Shown here in pieces: positions 42,378 to 51,595 of a stretch of 64,000 nucleotides of DNA (position 1 is its first letter; each line of letters begins with the position of its first letter). Below the pieces are notes generated by a model. The model searched no databases. It had not been told where the DNA came from and saw nothing but the letters and a program-made list of their open reading frames with translations. The stretch is from Micromonosporaceae bacterium. GTDB taxonomy: Bacteria > Actinomycetota > Actinomycetes > Mycobacteriales > Micromonosporaceae. Both the position numbers and the translations under genes were made by a program. The DNA is taken from contig JAHRHA010000004.1 of the NCBI GenBank assembly GCA_020027875.1, forward strand, positions 48,001 to 112,000. The letters run 5' to 3'.

Positions 42378-43585
42378 CGAAGGAAAGCTGGCAAGGCAGC
42401 CGCCAGGCCCGTGGTGCCGACCACGCACAGCACGCCGCCCCAGATGATGGAGCCGCTGACGCCGACGAACCGGGTAGCGATGCCGGACCTGGCGTTGCCC
42501 AGCGTTGGACCGATCGAGTAGGACAGCATCTCGATGCCGGCGAGGCGCCCCCGCATATGGTCGGGGATCGTCTGGTTCCAGATGATGCCGCGGAAGATGC
42601 CGGAGATCATGTCGGACCCACCGGCGAGCACGAGGCAGACCAACGCCAGCCACAGTGTGCCCGACAGGCCGAATCCGATGATCGCTACGCCCCACGCCGC
42701 GGCAGCCAGGGTCACCGCGAGTCCGTGGCGGTGTATCCGTCCGGTCCAGCGTGAGGTGACCGTGGCCAGCAACGACCCGGCCGAAGGCGCGGCGTAGAGC
42801 AGACCCAGTACGGCCGGCCCACCCAGCCGTTCGGCGACGAACGGATAGAGCGCCTGGGACATGCCGAAGAACATCGCGTTGATGTCGATGAGATATGTGC
42901 CGAGCAGTTCGGGGCGGCTACGGGCGTACCGGAGTCCGGCCACAGCCGACCGGAGGGACGGGCGTTGCGGAGCCGGCGGCGGCGGCACTGCCTTCATGAA
43001 CGCCAGGCAGACCAGGCTCACCGCGAACGTGCCGAGATCGATGGCGAACACCCACGCGATGTCCACGCTCGCCAAGAGCACCCCGGCGATCGCCGGACCC
43101 GCCAGCGAGGCGACGTTCATGCGGAACGAGTTGAGCACGCTGGCGGCGGGGATCTGCTCGGGCGGGACCAGCCGCGGCACGATGGCGTCCAGGGCCGGGC
43201 GTTGCAGGCCGTCGACGGCGGTCGACAGCGAAGCGACGACGAACAGGAGCCACAGCTGTGGCGAGCCGAGCAGCGCGTTGACCAGCAACAGACCCGTGAG
43301 GGCGGTGAAGGCCAGCTCTCCGAAGATCACCAGTCGCCGCCGGTCCACGTAGTCGGCGAGGGCGCCGCCCACGAACGCCATGAACAGCAGCGGTACGAGT
43401 TCACAGACCCCCAGCAGGCCAACAAGCAGCGGATCGTCGGTGAGGAGATAGACCTGGTACGGGATTGAGACGTACGTGATGAATGACCCGAGCATCGAGA
43501 CGCCCGCCCCGGTGAAGACCAGCGTGAAGTCGCGCGAGGTCCGCAGCGGGGTGAGGTCCATCCCGAACCGCCGCCCAATGCTCAC
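42257..43585 (-). CDS. MFS transporter, enterobactin-exporter (EntS)-like
   Basis: A 442-residue transporter with about 12 membrane segments. The family pattern is clear: GAGVSMLGSFITYVSIPYQVYLLTDDPLLVGLLG, then the loop ALADYVDRRRLVI, then LVPPEQIPAASVLNSFRMNVASLAGPAIAGVLL. Such proteins are often assigned to siderophore or drug export; no siderophore gene is near. The start is GTG 43585 (ATG 43561 possible). The C-terminus overlaps the opposite-strand gene. Confidence 0.85.
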   Translation of the reverse strand: MSIGRRFGMDLTPLRTSRDFTLVFTGAGVSMLGSFITYVSIPYQVYLLTDDPLLVGLLGVCELVPLLFMAFVGGALADYVDRRRLVIFGELAFTALTGLLLVNALLGSPQLWLLFVVASLSTAVDGLQRPALDAIVPRLVPPEQIPAASVLNSFRMNVASLAGPAIAGVLLASVDIAWVFAIDLGTFAVSLVCLAFMKAVPPPPAPQRPSLRSAVAGLRYARSRPELLGTYLIDINAMFFGMSQALYPFVAERLGGPAVLGLLYAAPSAGSLLATVTSRWTGRIHRHGLAVTLAAAAWGVAIIGFGLSGTLWLALVCLVLAGGSDMISGIFRGIIWNQTIPDHMRGRLAGIEMLSYSIGPTLGNARSGIATRFVGVSGSIIWGGVLCVVGTTGLAAALPAFLRYDGREGLARKIAEDEAWAAGAGGATLASPGAPAEAAAPA

Positions 43586-43723
43586 GGGCTCGGATGCTGC
43601 AGGCTGCCACGGCCTCTTGTCGACACCTTTTCGCGTCGATACCTCTCGGAAGCGGCCGCGGCCGCATCGTCGGGTCGTCCGGAGGGCTGTTGCCGGCCCG
43701 CCAACGGGACGTACCGTTCCTTC

Positions 43724-45364
43724 ATGCGCAGCACGATGATGGACACACCGCTACAGGTCTCGCGCCTGCTGGACCACGGTCGCACGGTGCATGGCTCCTC
43801 CGAGGTAATCACCTGGACGGCCGAAGGCGCCCGCCGGACCTCGTACGCAGAGGTCGGCGCGGACGCTGCCCGGCTAGCCCATGCGCTACGCGATGATCTT
43901 GGGATCACCGGCGACGAGCGCATCGGCACCCTGATGTGGAACAACGCCGAGCACTTGATCGCATACCTCGCCGTGCCGAGCATGGGGGCGGTGCTGCACA
44001 CGCTCAACCTGCGCCTCTTCCCGGAGCAGTTGATCTACATCGTGAACCATGCCGAGGATCGGGTCATCCTCGTCGACTCGACGCTGATCCCGCTCCTAGC
44101 AGGGGTACTGCCCCATCTGTCGAGACTGCGCCACATCGTCGTCGTGGGCGGTGGCGACTCCGCGCCGCTCGAGGTCGCGTCGGGTGGGGGCATCGCGATC
44201 CACCGATGGGAGGAGTTGCTGCGCGGAAAGCCGGACAGATTCGGCTGGCCGTCGATCGATGAGCGGGACGCGGCGGCGCTGTGCTACACGTCCGGCACGA
44301 CCGGCAACCCGAAGGGTGTCGCCTACAGCCACCGCTCGATCTACCTCCACTCGATGCAGGTTTGTTCGGTCGAGGCCTTCGGGCTCGGCCCCGCCAGCAA
44401 GGTGCTCGCTGTGGTGCCCATGTTCCACGCGATGGCGTGGGGACTGCCGTACGCGTCGTTCCTCTCCGGCGCCTCGCTGGTCATGCCCGACCGGTTCCTG
44501 CAGGCGGCGCCGCTGGCCGCCATGATCGCCTCGCAGCGGCCGACGCTCGCTGGCGCCGTACCGACCATCTGGACCGATCTGCTCGCCCACCTCGACGCCA
44601 ATCCCACCGATGTCTCATCCATGCGTGAGGTCGTCGTCGGCGGGTCGGCGTGTCCGCCCGCGCTCATGCACGCATTCTCGGAGCGGCACGGCGTAGAGAT
44701 CATCCACGCGTGGGGTATGACTGAGATGTCACCGTTGGGCTCGGTGTCGCGCCCGCCGGCGGGGCTGGCCGGCGCCGAGGCGTGGGCGTACCGCTACACC
44801 CAGGGGCGGCTGCCCGCAAGCGTCGAGGGGCGCATCGTCGGGCCGGACGGCTCGGTGATGCCCAACGACGGCAAGTCGGTGGGGGAGCTTGAGGTACGCG
44901 GGCCGTGGATCACCCAGGGGTACATAGGCGACGCCGAGCCGGACCCGGAGAAGTTCCGCGACGGGTGGCTGCGCACCGGCGACGTCGGCGTACTGTCCGC
45001 CGATGGCTACTTGAGCCTCAGCGACCGCGCCAAGGATGTCATCAAGTCGGGCGGCGAGTGGATCAGCTCGGTCGAGCTCGAGAATGCGCTGATGGCCCAC
45101 CCAGCCGTGCTCGAGGCGTGCGTGGTCGGAGTGCCCGACGAGCGTTGGGGCGAGCGTCCACTCGCGACGGTCGTGCTGCGGGAGGGTTCGTCCGCGACGC
45201 CCGCGGAGCTGCGCGACTTCCTGGCAGCCACGGTGGCGCACTGGCAGCTGCCCGAGCGCTGGGCATTCATCGACGCCGTGCCCAAGACCTCGGTTGGCAA
45301 GTTCGACAAGAAGCGCGTACGGGCACAGTACGCCGACGGATCGCTCGCCCTTTCGTCGATCTAG
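43724..45364 (+). CDS. fadD: Long-chain fatty-acid-CoA ligase
   Basis: A 546-residue ANL-family adenylating enzyme. The P-loop-like LCYTSGTTGNPKGVAYSHRS, the A5 motif WGMTEMSP, the A7-8 stretch GWLRTGDVGVLSADGYLSLSDRAKDVIKSGGEWIS, and the final PKTSVGKFDKKRVR with the adenylation Lys are all present. It activates a fatty acid as acyl-AMP then acyl-CoA. ATG 43724 (ATG 43736 possible). The stop TAG lies within the left arm of the palindrome at 45355. Confidence 0.92.
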   Translation: MRSTMMDTPLQVSRLLDHGRTVHGSSEVITWTAEGARRTSYAEVGADAARLAHALRDDLGITGDERIGTLMWNNAEHLIAYLAVPSMGAVLHTLNLRLFPEQLIYIVNHAEDRVILVDSTLIPLLAGVLPHLSRLRHIVVVGGGDSAPLEVASGGGIAIHRWEELLRGKPDRFGWPSIDERDAAALCYTSGTTGNPKGVAYSHRSIYLHSMQVCSVEAFGLGPASKVLAVVPMFHAMAWGLPYASFLSGASLVMPDRFLQAAPLAAMIASQRPTLAGAVPTIWTDLLAHLDANPTDVSSMREVVVGGSACPPALMHAFSERHGVEIIHAWGMTEMSPLGSVSRPPAGLAGAEAWAYRYTQGRLPASVEGRIVGPDGSVMPNDGKSVGELEVRGPWITQGYIGDAEPDPEKFRDGWLRTGDVGVLSADGYLSLSDRAKDVIKSGGEWISSVELENALMAHPAVLEACVVGVPDERWGERPLATVVLREGSSATPAELRDFLAATVAHWQLPERWAFIDAVPKTSVGKFDKKRVRAQYADGSLALSSI

Positions 45365-45416
45365 GGGCTAGTCGCGTGAGTTGATCTCACATCACGCGAC
45401 TTCGCCCTAGATCGAC
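45355..45416. terminator. Bidirectional terminator palindrome, family B copy 2
   Basis: Arms 45355-45379 and 45392-45416, 25 bases with three adjacent mismatches, 12-base loop. It starts within the last codons of fadD and lies between convergent fadD and ku. Outer arm GTCGATCTAGGGG is shared with the palindrome at 31864. Confidence 0.8.
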
Positions 45417-45433
45417 AAGGGTGAAGGGCGGGG

Positions 45434-46504
45434 TCAGGCTGTGCGGCGGCTCTTGGCGGGGGCGCGCTTGGAGGCGGCCTTCTTCGCCGGTGCGTCGCTC
45501 TTGGCCTTGCCCTCGGTGGCCTTTGCTGCCGGGGCGCGCTTCTGAGCCGCCTTCTTCGGTGCCGCCTTCTTGGCGGGAGCAGCCTTCGCGCCGTCGGCAG
45601 CCCGCGACGGTGAAGCGGCCTTCGTAGACGGCCTCTGCACTGGCCCGGCTTTCTTCGCGGACTTGGCCGCGGTGATCGGGGTCGGCGCGATGGGTTCGTG
45701 CTCCTCGGGCTCGGCTCCCCCGGACTCGCGCGCTGCCTTGGCCCGCTCTACCGAGGCCCGCAGCGCGGCCATGAGATCGATCGCACCCGATGGCGCCTCC
45801 TCCGCCTCAGGCGGGGCGACGATCTCCTTGCCGCTCACCTTGGCGTCGATCACCTGCTGCAGGGCGGCCCGGTAGTCGTCGGTGAACTCCTCGGGCTTGA
45901 AGTCGGCCGCCATCGACTCCATGAGCGATGACGCCATGGCGAGCTCCTGCGGTCGTACCGTCACGTCCTCGTCGAGGAAGTCGAAGGTAGCGGCCCGGAT
46001 CTCGTCGGGCCACAGCATGGTGTTGAGGACCAGTACGCCTTCCCGGACCCGAAGTGTCGCGAGCTGCTCCCGCTGGCGCAGTGCGACCTTCACGATCGCC
46101 ACCCGGTCGGACTCGGTGAGCGCGTCTCGCAGCAGCACATAAGGCTTGGTGGCCACGCCCTCCGGCTCGAGGTAGTACGCCTTGTTGTAGAGGATCGGAT
46201 CCACCTGCTCAGCCGGCACGAACTCAAGCACGTCGATCGCGCGGCTGCTCGACAGCGGCAGGTCGGCGAAGTCCTCGTCGGTCAGGATTACCATCTCGCC
46301 ACCGCCAAGGTCGTAGCCCTTGGCGATGTCGTCGTAGCTGACCTCTTCACCGCAGACCGAACATGTGCGCTTGTACTTGATGCGCCCTCCGTCGCTACGG
46401 TGCACCTGATGGAATCGGATGTCCTTTTCCTCGGTCGCGGAGTAGAGCTTTACCCCGATGGAGACCAGCCCGAACGAGACCGCCCCCTTCCAGATGGCCC
46501 GCAT
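45434..46504 (-). CDS. ku: Non-homologous end-joining protein Ku
   Basis: DNA-end-binding protein of bacterial NHEJ; 356 residues. It opens MRAIWKGAVSFGLVSIGVKLYSATEEKDIRFHQVHRSDGG, the standard Ku core, then KRTCSVCGEEV and the central EFVPAEQVDPILYNKAYYLEPE. After about residue 255 the sequence is a Lys/Ala/Pro-rich tail (KKAAPKKAAQKRAP) typical of actinomycete Ku, which extends DNA contact. ATG 46504 behind AAAGGAG. Divergent from the ligase gene, 85 bases apart. Confidence 0.95.
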   Translation of the reverse strand: MRAIWKGAVSFGLVSIGVKLYSATEEKDIRFHQVHRSDGGRIKYKRTCSVCGEEVSYDDIAKGYDLGGGEMVILTDEDFADLPLSSSRAIDVLEFVPAEQVDPILYNKAYYLEPEGVATKPYVLLRDALTESDRVAIVKVALRQREQLATLRVREGVLVLNTMLWPDEIRAATFDFLDEDVTVRPQELAMASSLMESMAADFKPEEFTDDYRAALQQVIDAKVSGKEIVAPPEAEEAPSGAIDLMAALRASVERAKAARESGGAEPEEHEPIAPTPITAAKSAKKAGPVQRPSTKAASPSRAADGAKAAPAKKAAPKKAAQKRAPAAKATEGKAKSDAPAKKAASKRAPAKSRRTA

Positions 46505-46589
46505 CACCTTTGCTCCTTTCACCGGCCGTCGGATCCAGCATTACACCTCTGGCCGGCCTGCGTCGATCAAGTCCCGTTAGGGTGAGCGG

Positions 46590-47546
46590 GTGCCCGGTGT
46601 TCCAATACCGATGCTGGCGACCCCCGGTGAGCTGCCGGCAGGGTCCGGCTGGGCCTACGAGTTCAAGTGGGACGGGGTGCGCGCGCTCGCCGTCGTGAGC
46701 CAAGATCGGACCCGCTTGTACGCGCGATCGGGCGCCGAGATCACGAGGGCCTACCCGGAGCTGGCGGGCCTCGGCCGCGCGCTGGGTGGGGCGGGCATCA
46801 CCGATGCGGTGCTCGATGGCGAGATCGTCCTGCTCGATTCGGACGGCCGCCCGTCCTTCGTCGCGCTCGCCGAGCGGATGCACGTACGTGAGTCGGGGCG
46901 GGCCCGGCAGCTCGCGGCCACGCTGCCAGTCAGCTACATGATCTTTGATGTACTGGCCGCCAACGGCACCGACATCCGCGCGGTGCCCTATGCGCAGCGG
47001 CGGGAGTGGCTGGAGTCGCTTGCGCCGCGCATCGGTGACTACGGCCGTTGGGTCGTGCCACCCCGGTTCAGCGACGGCCATGCAACCGTCGAAGCTGCCC
47101 GGAGTCTCGCCCTGGAAGGAGTGGTCGCCAAACGCCTGACGTCGACATACCGGCCAGGCATTCGATCGCCAGACTGGATCAAGGTTAAGCTAGAGCAGAC
47201 CGGCGAGTATGTGATTGGCGGGTGGCGCGCGGGACGCCGCGAGCTGGGTGCGCTGCTCGTCGGCGCCCCAGGCCCGGGTGGGTTGCGGTACCGCGGCAGG
47301 GTGGGCGGTGGCATCTCATCGGCGGCCGAGAAGGACCTGCTCGCCCGGCTGGGTCCGCTGCAGCTGCCCGACTCGCCGTTTGCCGAAGCGCTGCCTCGCG
47401 AAGATGCCAAGGGCGCGTTCTACACCCAGCCTTCCCTCGTGGTCGAGGTGAAGTACGGGAACCTGACCCCCGACGGCAGACTGCGGTTTCCCCGATTCGT
47501 GCGGCTTCGGCCCGACAAGTCACCGGAGGAGGCCGAAGATGGCTGA
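46590..47546 (+). CDS. ligD: ATP-dependent DNA ligase (LigD ligase module)
   Basis: A 318-residue ligase. The nucleotidyl Lys is Lys26 in YEFKWDGVRAL; motifs DAVLDGEIV, YMIFDVLAANG, LEGVVAKRLTS and WIKVKLEQ follow, and the OB-fold starts at about 208. No polymerase or phosphoesterase module is attached; the polymerase is the next gene and overlaps by 8 bases. Together with Ku it forms the end-joining set. GTG 46590. Confidence 0.93.
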   Translation: MPGVPIPMLATPGELPAGSGWAYEFKWDGVRALAVVSQDRTRLYARSGAEITRAYPELAGLGRALGGAGITDAVLDGEIVLLDSDGRPSFVALAERMHVRESGRARQLAATLPVSYMIFDVLAANGTDIRAVPYAQRREWLESLAPRIGDYGRWVVPPRFSDGHATVEAARSLALEGVVAKRLTSTYRPGIRSPDWIKVKLEQTGEYVIGGWRAGRRELGALLVGAPGPGGLRYRGRVGGGISSAAEKDLLARLGPLQLPDSPFAEALPREDAKGAFYTQPSLVVEVKYGNLTPDGRLRFPRFVRLRPDKSPEEAEDG

Positions 47547-48432
47547 TCGGGTCCTCGTGCATATCGAGGGGCGTGAGCTGGAGCTGTCCAATCTGGACAA
47601 AGTACTCTACCCCTCCGTTGGTTTTACCAAGGGTGAGATCATCGACTACTACGTCCGGGTGGCTCCGGTTCTCCTGCCACATCTGCGCGGCCGGCCGTTG
47701 ACGCGGATCCGGTTTCCGAACGGCGTCGACGCCCCGAGCTTCTTTGAAAAGAACGCACCCGGGGGCACACCGGCATGGGTACGGCGCCAGACGCTGCCCG
47801 TGCCGGGATCCGGCTCGGGGCGGGACACACTCGACTTCATCGTCGTCGACGACGTGGCGACGCTGGCGTGGTTGGCCAATCTCGCCGCCATAGAACTTCA
47901 TACGCCACAGTGGAGGCTGAGCAATGGCTCTGCGGCTGAGCCCGACCTACTCGTCGCTGATCTCGACCCCGGCCCCCCGGCGGGACTCGCTGAATGCTGT
48001 CTGGTAGCGGTGGCCGCCAAGCACCGGTTCGAGGTCGATGGGATGCGGCCGCTCGCCAAGACGTCCGGCAAGAAGGGGATGCAGTTGTTGTGCCAGCTGC
48101 CCGGTGGCCAGTCCTCCGAGGAGGTCACAGACTACGCGCGCCTGGTTGCCGAGGATCTCGAGCGCGCGCTCCCCGAGCTCATCACCGCGAAGATGACGAA
48201 GAGCCTCCGGCCAGGCAAGGTCTTCTTCGACTGGAGTCAGAACGCCGCGGCGAAGACGACGGTATCGGCCTACTCGCTCCGCGCTGGGCCGACTCCAACG
48301 GTCTCCGCCCCGTTCACCTGGGACGAGGTCGAGGCGGGCGCGGTTCGCCCGCTCCCCCCGGGCGAGGTGTTGGGCCGAATCGATACCTTCGGCGACCTGC
48401 TCGCACCACTGCTTTCCTCAAGATCGCGGTGA
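47539..48432 (+). CDS. ligD: LigD polymerase module (primase-type)
   Basis: A 297-residue archaeo-eukaryotic-primase-type polymerase that fills gaps during NHEJ. It begins RVLVHIEGRELELSNLDKVLYPSVGFTKGEIIDYY, has LVADLDPGPPAG with the metal-binding Asp pair, and the signature KTSGKKGMQLLCQLP and KVFFDWSQNAAAKTTVSAYSLRAGP. It overlaps the ligase gene by 8 bases. A phosphoesterase module is absent from the window. The stop is inside the conserved flank of the repeat at 48431. Confidence 0.93.
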   Translation: MADRVLVHIEGRELELSNLDKVLYPSVGFTKGEIIDYYVRVAPVLLPHLRGRPLTRIRFPNGVDAPSFFEKNAPGGTPAWVRRQTLPVPGSGSGRDTLDFIVVDDVATLAWLANLAAIELHTPQWRLSNGSAAEPDLLVADLDPGPPAGLAECCLVAVAAKHRFEVDGMRPLAKTSGKKGMQLLCQLPGGQSSEEVTDYARLVAEDLERALPELITAKMTKSLRPGKVFFDWSQNAAAKTTVSAYSLRAGPTPTVSAPFTWDEVEAGAVRPLPPGEVLGRIDTFGDLLAPLLSSRSR

Positions 48433-48489
48433 TCATGAGCTGACCGTCGCAAAACAGCGTCGATCATGACCTCCAGGTCATGATCGACG
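48431..48489. repeat. 59-nt intergenic element with perfect palindrome, copy 2
   Basis: Same element as 9479-9537 with one mismatch; similarity continues a few bases to the left into the end of the LigD polymerase gene. The 15-bp arms are 48458-48472 and 48475-48489 with spacer CC. It lies between convergent genes. Confidence 0.85.
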
Positions 48490-48503
48490 GCAACGGGAGG
48501 GGG

Positions 48504-48845
48504 TTAGTCGCGAGGGGCCCAGTGGCGGCGAGTGACCGTGAGTTCAGCCTCCGCGCGGGCCAGATCCTCTGGGCGGGGGCGGGCGGCGTCCCGCGCGCGC
48601 AGAGCCATAGCGGGGCTCACCTGCGAGGATCCGCCGCCGACCAGCCCACGCAGACCCCGCTCGGCCGAGCTCGGCTCCAGGTCACTGACGAACTCCCTAG
48701 CCCACGCTGCCGGCTCGTCGGCGACGCCGGTGGTGGACGCCTTGCCCTCGGCCGGACCCTGGGTAGCCAGCTCGGCCGTGGTGCGGTCCGCATGGGCTTC
48801 ACCCGGCGATCGCACGCGCCGCCGACGGCGTACCGGATCGGTCAC
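48504..48845 (-). CDS. Small conserved hypothetical protein
   Basis: A 113-residue, highly charged protein starting VTDPVRRRRRVRSPGEAHADRTTAELATQ and ending in an Arg/Glu-rich helix (RPEDLARAEAELTVTRRHW). The GTG start at 48845 has an excellent ribosome-binding site, GGAGG, 6 bases upstream, which supports a real gene. No function known. It follows the Eis-like gene (start of this gene 24 bases after its stop) and converges with ligD. Confidence 0.65.
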   Translation of the reverse strand: MTDPVRRRRRVRSPGEAHADRTTAELATQGPAEGKASTTGVADEPAAWAREFVSDLEPSSAERGLRGLVGGGSSQVSPAMALRARDAARPRPEDLARAEAELTVTRRHWAPRD

Positions 48846-48868
48846 GTCCCACCTCCTCGATGCTGAGG

Positions 48869-50095
48869 TTAGAACACTTCTATCGAGGTCGGGGACCTGT
48901 GCCAGCCCATCGCCACGGTCGCGGCCGCCAGCGAACCGGGCCGCAACTCGCGGAGCAGCCCACCGTCGGCGAGCGAGGTGAGCGGAGTCCCGCCGAGGTA
49001 GGCGGCGCCGAGCGCTCGAATGTCGCAGGCAAGGTCGGGTAAGTCTACAGTGGACACGCACTTCGCGGAGTCGGGTGACGCGGTCAGGCGCCAGCGCCCC
49101 GCGTTGGCCGGGACGAGATCGTCGGTGACCTCGAGGACAACGTCGACCTCGGCTAGGTACCGCCGGGCTGCCATGGCCGCGGGGAGGTCGACGATACGTA
49201 CCCACAACGCGTCGCCGAGCCTCGGACCGAGCCGGCGCGGCTCGTCCACCATGAACAGCAGCGGCTCGTCTACCGAACAGAACCAGTGCGTCGCCGTACG
49301 GGTGAGGTCGACCGTGAGGAGAAACTGCCACAGGGCGGCGTACGCGGCGGGAGTGGTCGCCACGTGTTCCATGACCCTGACCTCTCCGGCCGGGCCGGCG
49401 TCTGTCCAGTTACTCGTGACGCGCCACAGGGCGTAGCCATCGACGCCATGCTCCCCTTCATGAACAACAGCGCGACGACCGCTGGACCCCCTGCGCCATG
49501 CTTCCGGGTCGGCGAGGCGATGGTCCCAATGCCGGGCGGCCCGTTGCGACCAGCCGGGCCGGTGTGCGTATACCTCGTCATAGACCTTGATCATCATTTC
49601 TCGAAGATCGGCGGGCGGCCCTTCGCGGAGCCGGCCCTCGGCGGGAATGGGACGGGTGAAGCCGATCTCCCGTGTTTCGATGGTTAGGCTGAGCTTGCGG
49701 GCGGCCAGTCCATACCCGAAGCGCTGGTAGATTCGGCCCTCGCTGGCCCAGAGCGCGGCGATCGGCTCACCTGCGGCGCGGATATCGGCGAACTGTTGAT
49801 GGATGAACCGGGTGAGCACGCCCCGGCGCCGGGCAGTCGGCGCCACGGCGATGAGGGTGACGTGTGCCGCCGGCACGACCGCGCCGGGCACGCTGAGCTC
49901 GCGGGTAGATATGCCTGCGGTGCCGACGATCTCGCCGTCGCGGCGCGCGACCAGGCAACGTTCGGGTTCGAATAGGACGCGTTCCGCGGCCGAGGTGTCC
50001 TCGTCGCCGTCCGCGTTGAAGGCTGCGGTGTTCGCCCGGAAGAAGGCGTCCCAGTCGTCATGCGCTGGAACCTCGATCGAAATGTCGTCGCTCAC
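48869..50095 (-). CDS. Eis-like GNAT acetyltransferase
   Basis: A 408-residue protein with two GNAT folds and a sterol-carrier-like C-terminal domain, the Eis build. The first GNAT domain has the acetyl-CoA motif VTLIAVAPTARRRGVLTRFIHQQ and the Eis-type ALWASEGRIYQRFGYGLAARK; the C-terminus ends PTSIEVF, and in Eis the C-terminal carboxylate acts as base. Mycobacterial Eis acetylates amines such as aminoglycosides at several positions; whether this one does is not known. GTG 50095. Confidence 0.85.
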   Translation of the reverse strand: MSDDISIEVPAHDDWDAFFRANTAAFNADGDEDTSAAERVLFEPERCLVARRDGEIVGTAGISTRELSVPGAVVPAAHVTLIAVAPTARRRGVLTRFIHQQFADIRAAGEPIAALWASEGRIYQRFGYGLAARKLSLTIETREIGFTRPIPAEGRLREGPPADLREMMIKVYDEVYAHRPGWSQRAARHWDHRLADPEAWRRGSSGRRAVVHEGEHGVDGYALWRVTSNWTDAGPAGEVRVMEHVATTPAAYAALWQFLLTVDLTRTATHWFCSVDEPLLFMVDEPRRLGPRLGDALWVRIVDLPAAMAARRYLAEVDVVLEVTDDLVPANAGRWRLTASPDSAKCVSTVDLPDLACDIRALGAAYLGGTPLTSLADGGLLRELRPGSLAAATVAMGWHRSPTSIEVF

Positions 50096-50224
50096 CTCTC
50101 CTGTCCTACCCGCGACCGACCGGTATAGCGAGCGAATTGCGTAACCTTGACGCGTCGACGGGCTAGGCGTCGCGTGACATCGATGGCTACGCTCGGCGTT
50201 GGTACTTGAAGGGGAGTCATCAAT

Positions 50225-50803
50225 ATGGGCCCGCCGGCTGACCCGTGGGGCGCGTCGACTGAGCCGCCACCGCGTCCGAGTTCACCTACGCCGATGTACG
50301 GCCGCGCGTCGGTGCCAGTACCGTCGGCTCCCCCGCGGGAGCCCACCATCGAGATGCCGATGCCGGCACCCGCGACGACTCGGTCCCGCGCGCCGCGAGG
50401 GATCTCGTGGCAACGGGCGAGCAGGGCGTCACGGCGCAGTCTCTCCGACGGATGGGGGTTCAGCGCGACGGGCCTGTTGGTCGCGTTCTGTGGATGGGGC
50501 GTGTGGGCGGCCGCCGGCCGTGGGACGATATCGGTGCCCATCGCTGGGCTGGTGTTCATGGTCGTCGTGGGCGCGGCCGTATTCGTGCTCACCCGGTTGT
50601 TGGGCTACCTGCTACTGGAGCGGACGCTGCGCAGGCGGCGCCCGCACGCCCGGTGGTCGCATTTCCTGACCGGACTTTTCTTGACAGCCGCGGGTGTGTC
50701 CTACTTCGCGAACACGAGTTGGCTCGTCGACATCGGCGAGTGGGTGCGGAGCGGGTTCGACTGGCTCGGCGACTGGACCGGAGAGCGGTGGGATCGTCTC
50801 TGA
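50225..50803 (+). CDS. Membrane protein of unknown function
   Basis: A 192-residue protein with a Pro-rich cytoplasmic N-terminus (about 70 residues), then three hydrophobic segments (GFSATGLLVAFCGWGVWAAAG; VPIAGLVFMVVVGAAVFVLTRLLGYLLL; FLTGLFLTAAGVSYFANTSWLV) and an acidic Trp-rich C-terminus. ATG 50225 follows AAGGGGAG. No named family recognised. Confidence 0.75.
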   Translation: MGPPADPWGASTEPPPRPSSPTPMYGRASVPVPSAPPREPTIEMPMPAPATTRSRAPRGISWQRASRASRRSLSDGWGFSATGLLVAFCGWGVWAAAGRGTISVPIAGLVFMVVVGAAVFVLTRLLGYLLLERTLRRRRPHARWSHFLTGLFLTAAGVSYFANTSWLVDIGEWVRSGFDWLGDWTGERWDRL

Positions 50804-50971
50804 CCGCTGCGCCGTTCCGCTCGCGCAGGTCCGCGTTGTTTCGCTCGCATGCTCGCGAAATGAACGTGTCGCTTCTGGCCCGCGGCAGTGAACACGTGCA
50901 GACTGCGGCCATAGGGGCGGCATGCGGGCGGCATGCCGCTATGCGGCACCGGCCGGGTTGAGGAGCAACGA

Positions 50972-51595
50972 ATGATCGACAAGAGCACAGCGGGGATCTC
51001 GGCCGAGCCAGAGGAGGTGGAGGCGGTCCTGCACAACCTGTGCGGATACCACCTGGCCGAGCGGGATCCGGTCTTCCGCTACACGGTGCTCACCCGCGAA
51101 CAGGTCCTCTACGCAGCACTCGTCGCGTCGATCAAGCGTGAGCGCGGCCGGGCGCTCGCCGAACTCGCTGCCTCGGGCCGCAAGCTCACCGAGGTCGCTG
51201 AGCTGACCGGCCTCGGATCCCGTCAGCGGGTGCAGCGCCTCATCGCCATCGCCAGGGCGGCCGAAGAGGCGGCTGCCGAGGTGCAGGCCGCATCGCTGGC
51301 CTTCGACGAGCGGCTGGCCGCCGTCGAGGCCACGCTGGACGAGGCGGTCAGCGGGCTAGCGCCAGATGAGGTGGACACGGACACCCCGTCGATGTCCATT
51401 CCGCAGTCTCGAGAGCCCGCGCACGACGACGTGCCCGACCTCGATGATGACGACGAGTCGTTGGACGCGTCCGCCGTGCTCGAGCCGACGCAGGTGATGC
51501 CTACCCTCGCCGCCGTGCTGCACCCGACCAAGGAGATGCCGTCGGCCGACGAAACCCCTTGGTGGCGGAGAGGCAGAGACACCGGGGCGGCGTGA
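50972..51595 (+). CDS. Hypothetical protein with a helix-turn-helix-like segment
   Basis: A 207-residue protein. The N-terminal part is acidic (EPEEVEAVLHNLCGYHLAERDPVFRYTVLTREQVLYAALVASIK); the middle, LTEVAELTGLGSRQRVQRLIAIARAAEE, resembles a helix-turn-helix followed by a long helix; the C-terminal third is acidic and Pro/Ser-rich, probably unstructured. ATG 50972 behind GAGGAG. I do not recognise the family. Confidence 0.7.
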   Translation: MIDKSTAGISAEPEEVEAVLHNLCGYHLAERDPVFRYTVLTREQVLYAALVASIKRERGRALAELAASGRKLTEVAELTGLGSRQRVQRLIAIARAAEEAAAEVQAASLAFDERLAAVEATLDEAVSGLAPDEVDTDTPSMSIPQSREPAHDDVPDLDDDDESLDASAVLEPTQVMPTLAAVLHPTKEMPSADETPWWRRGRDTGAA

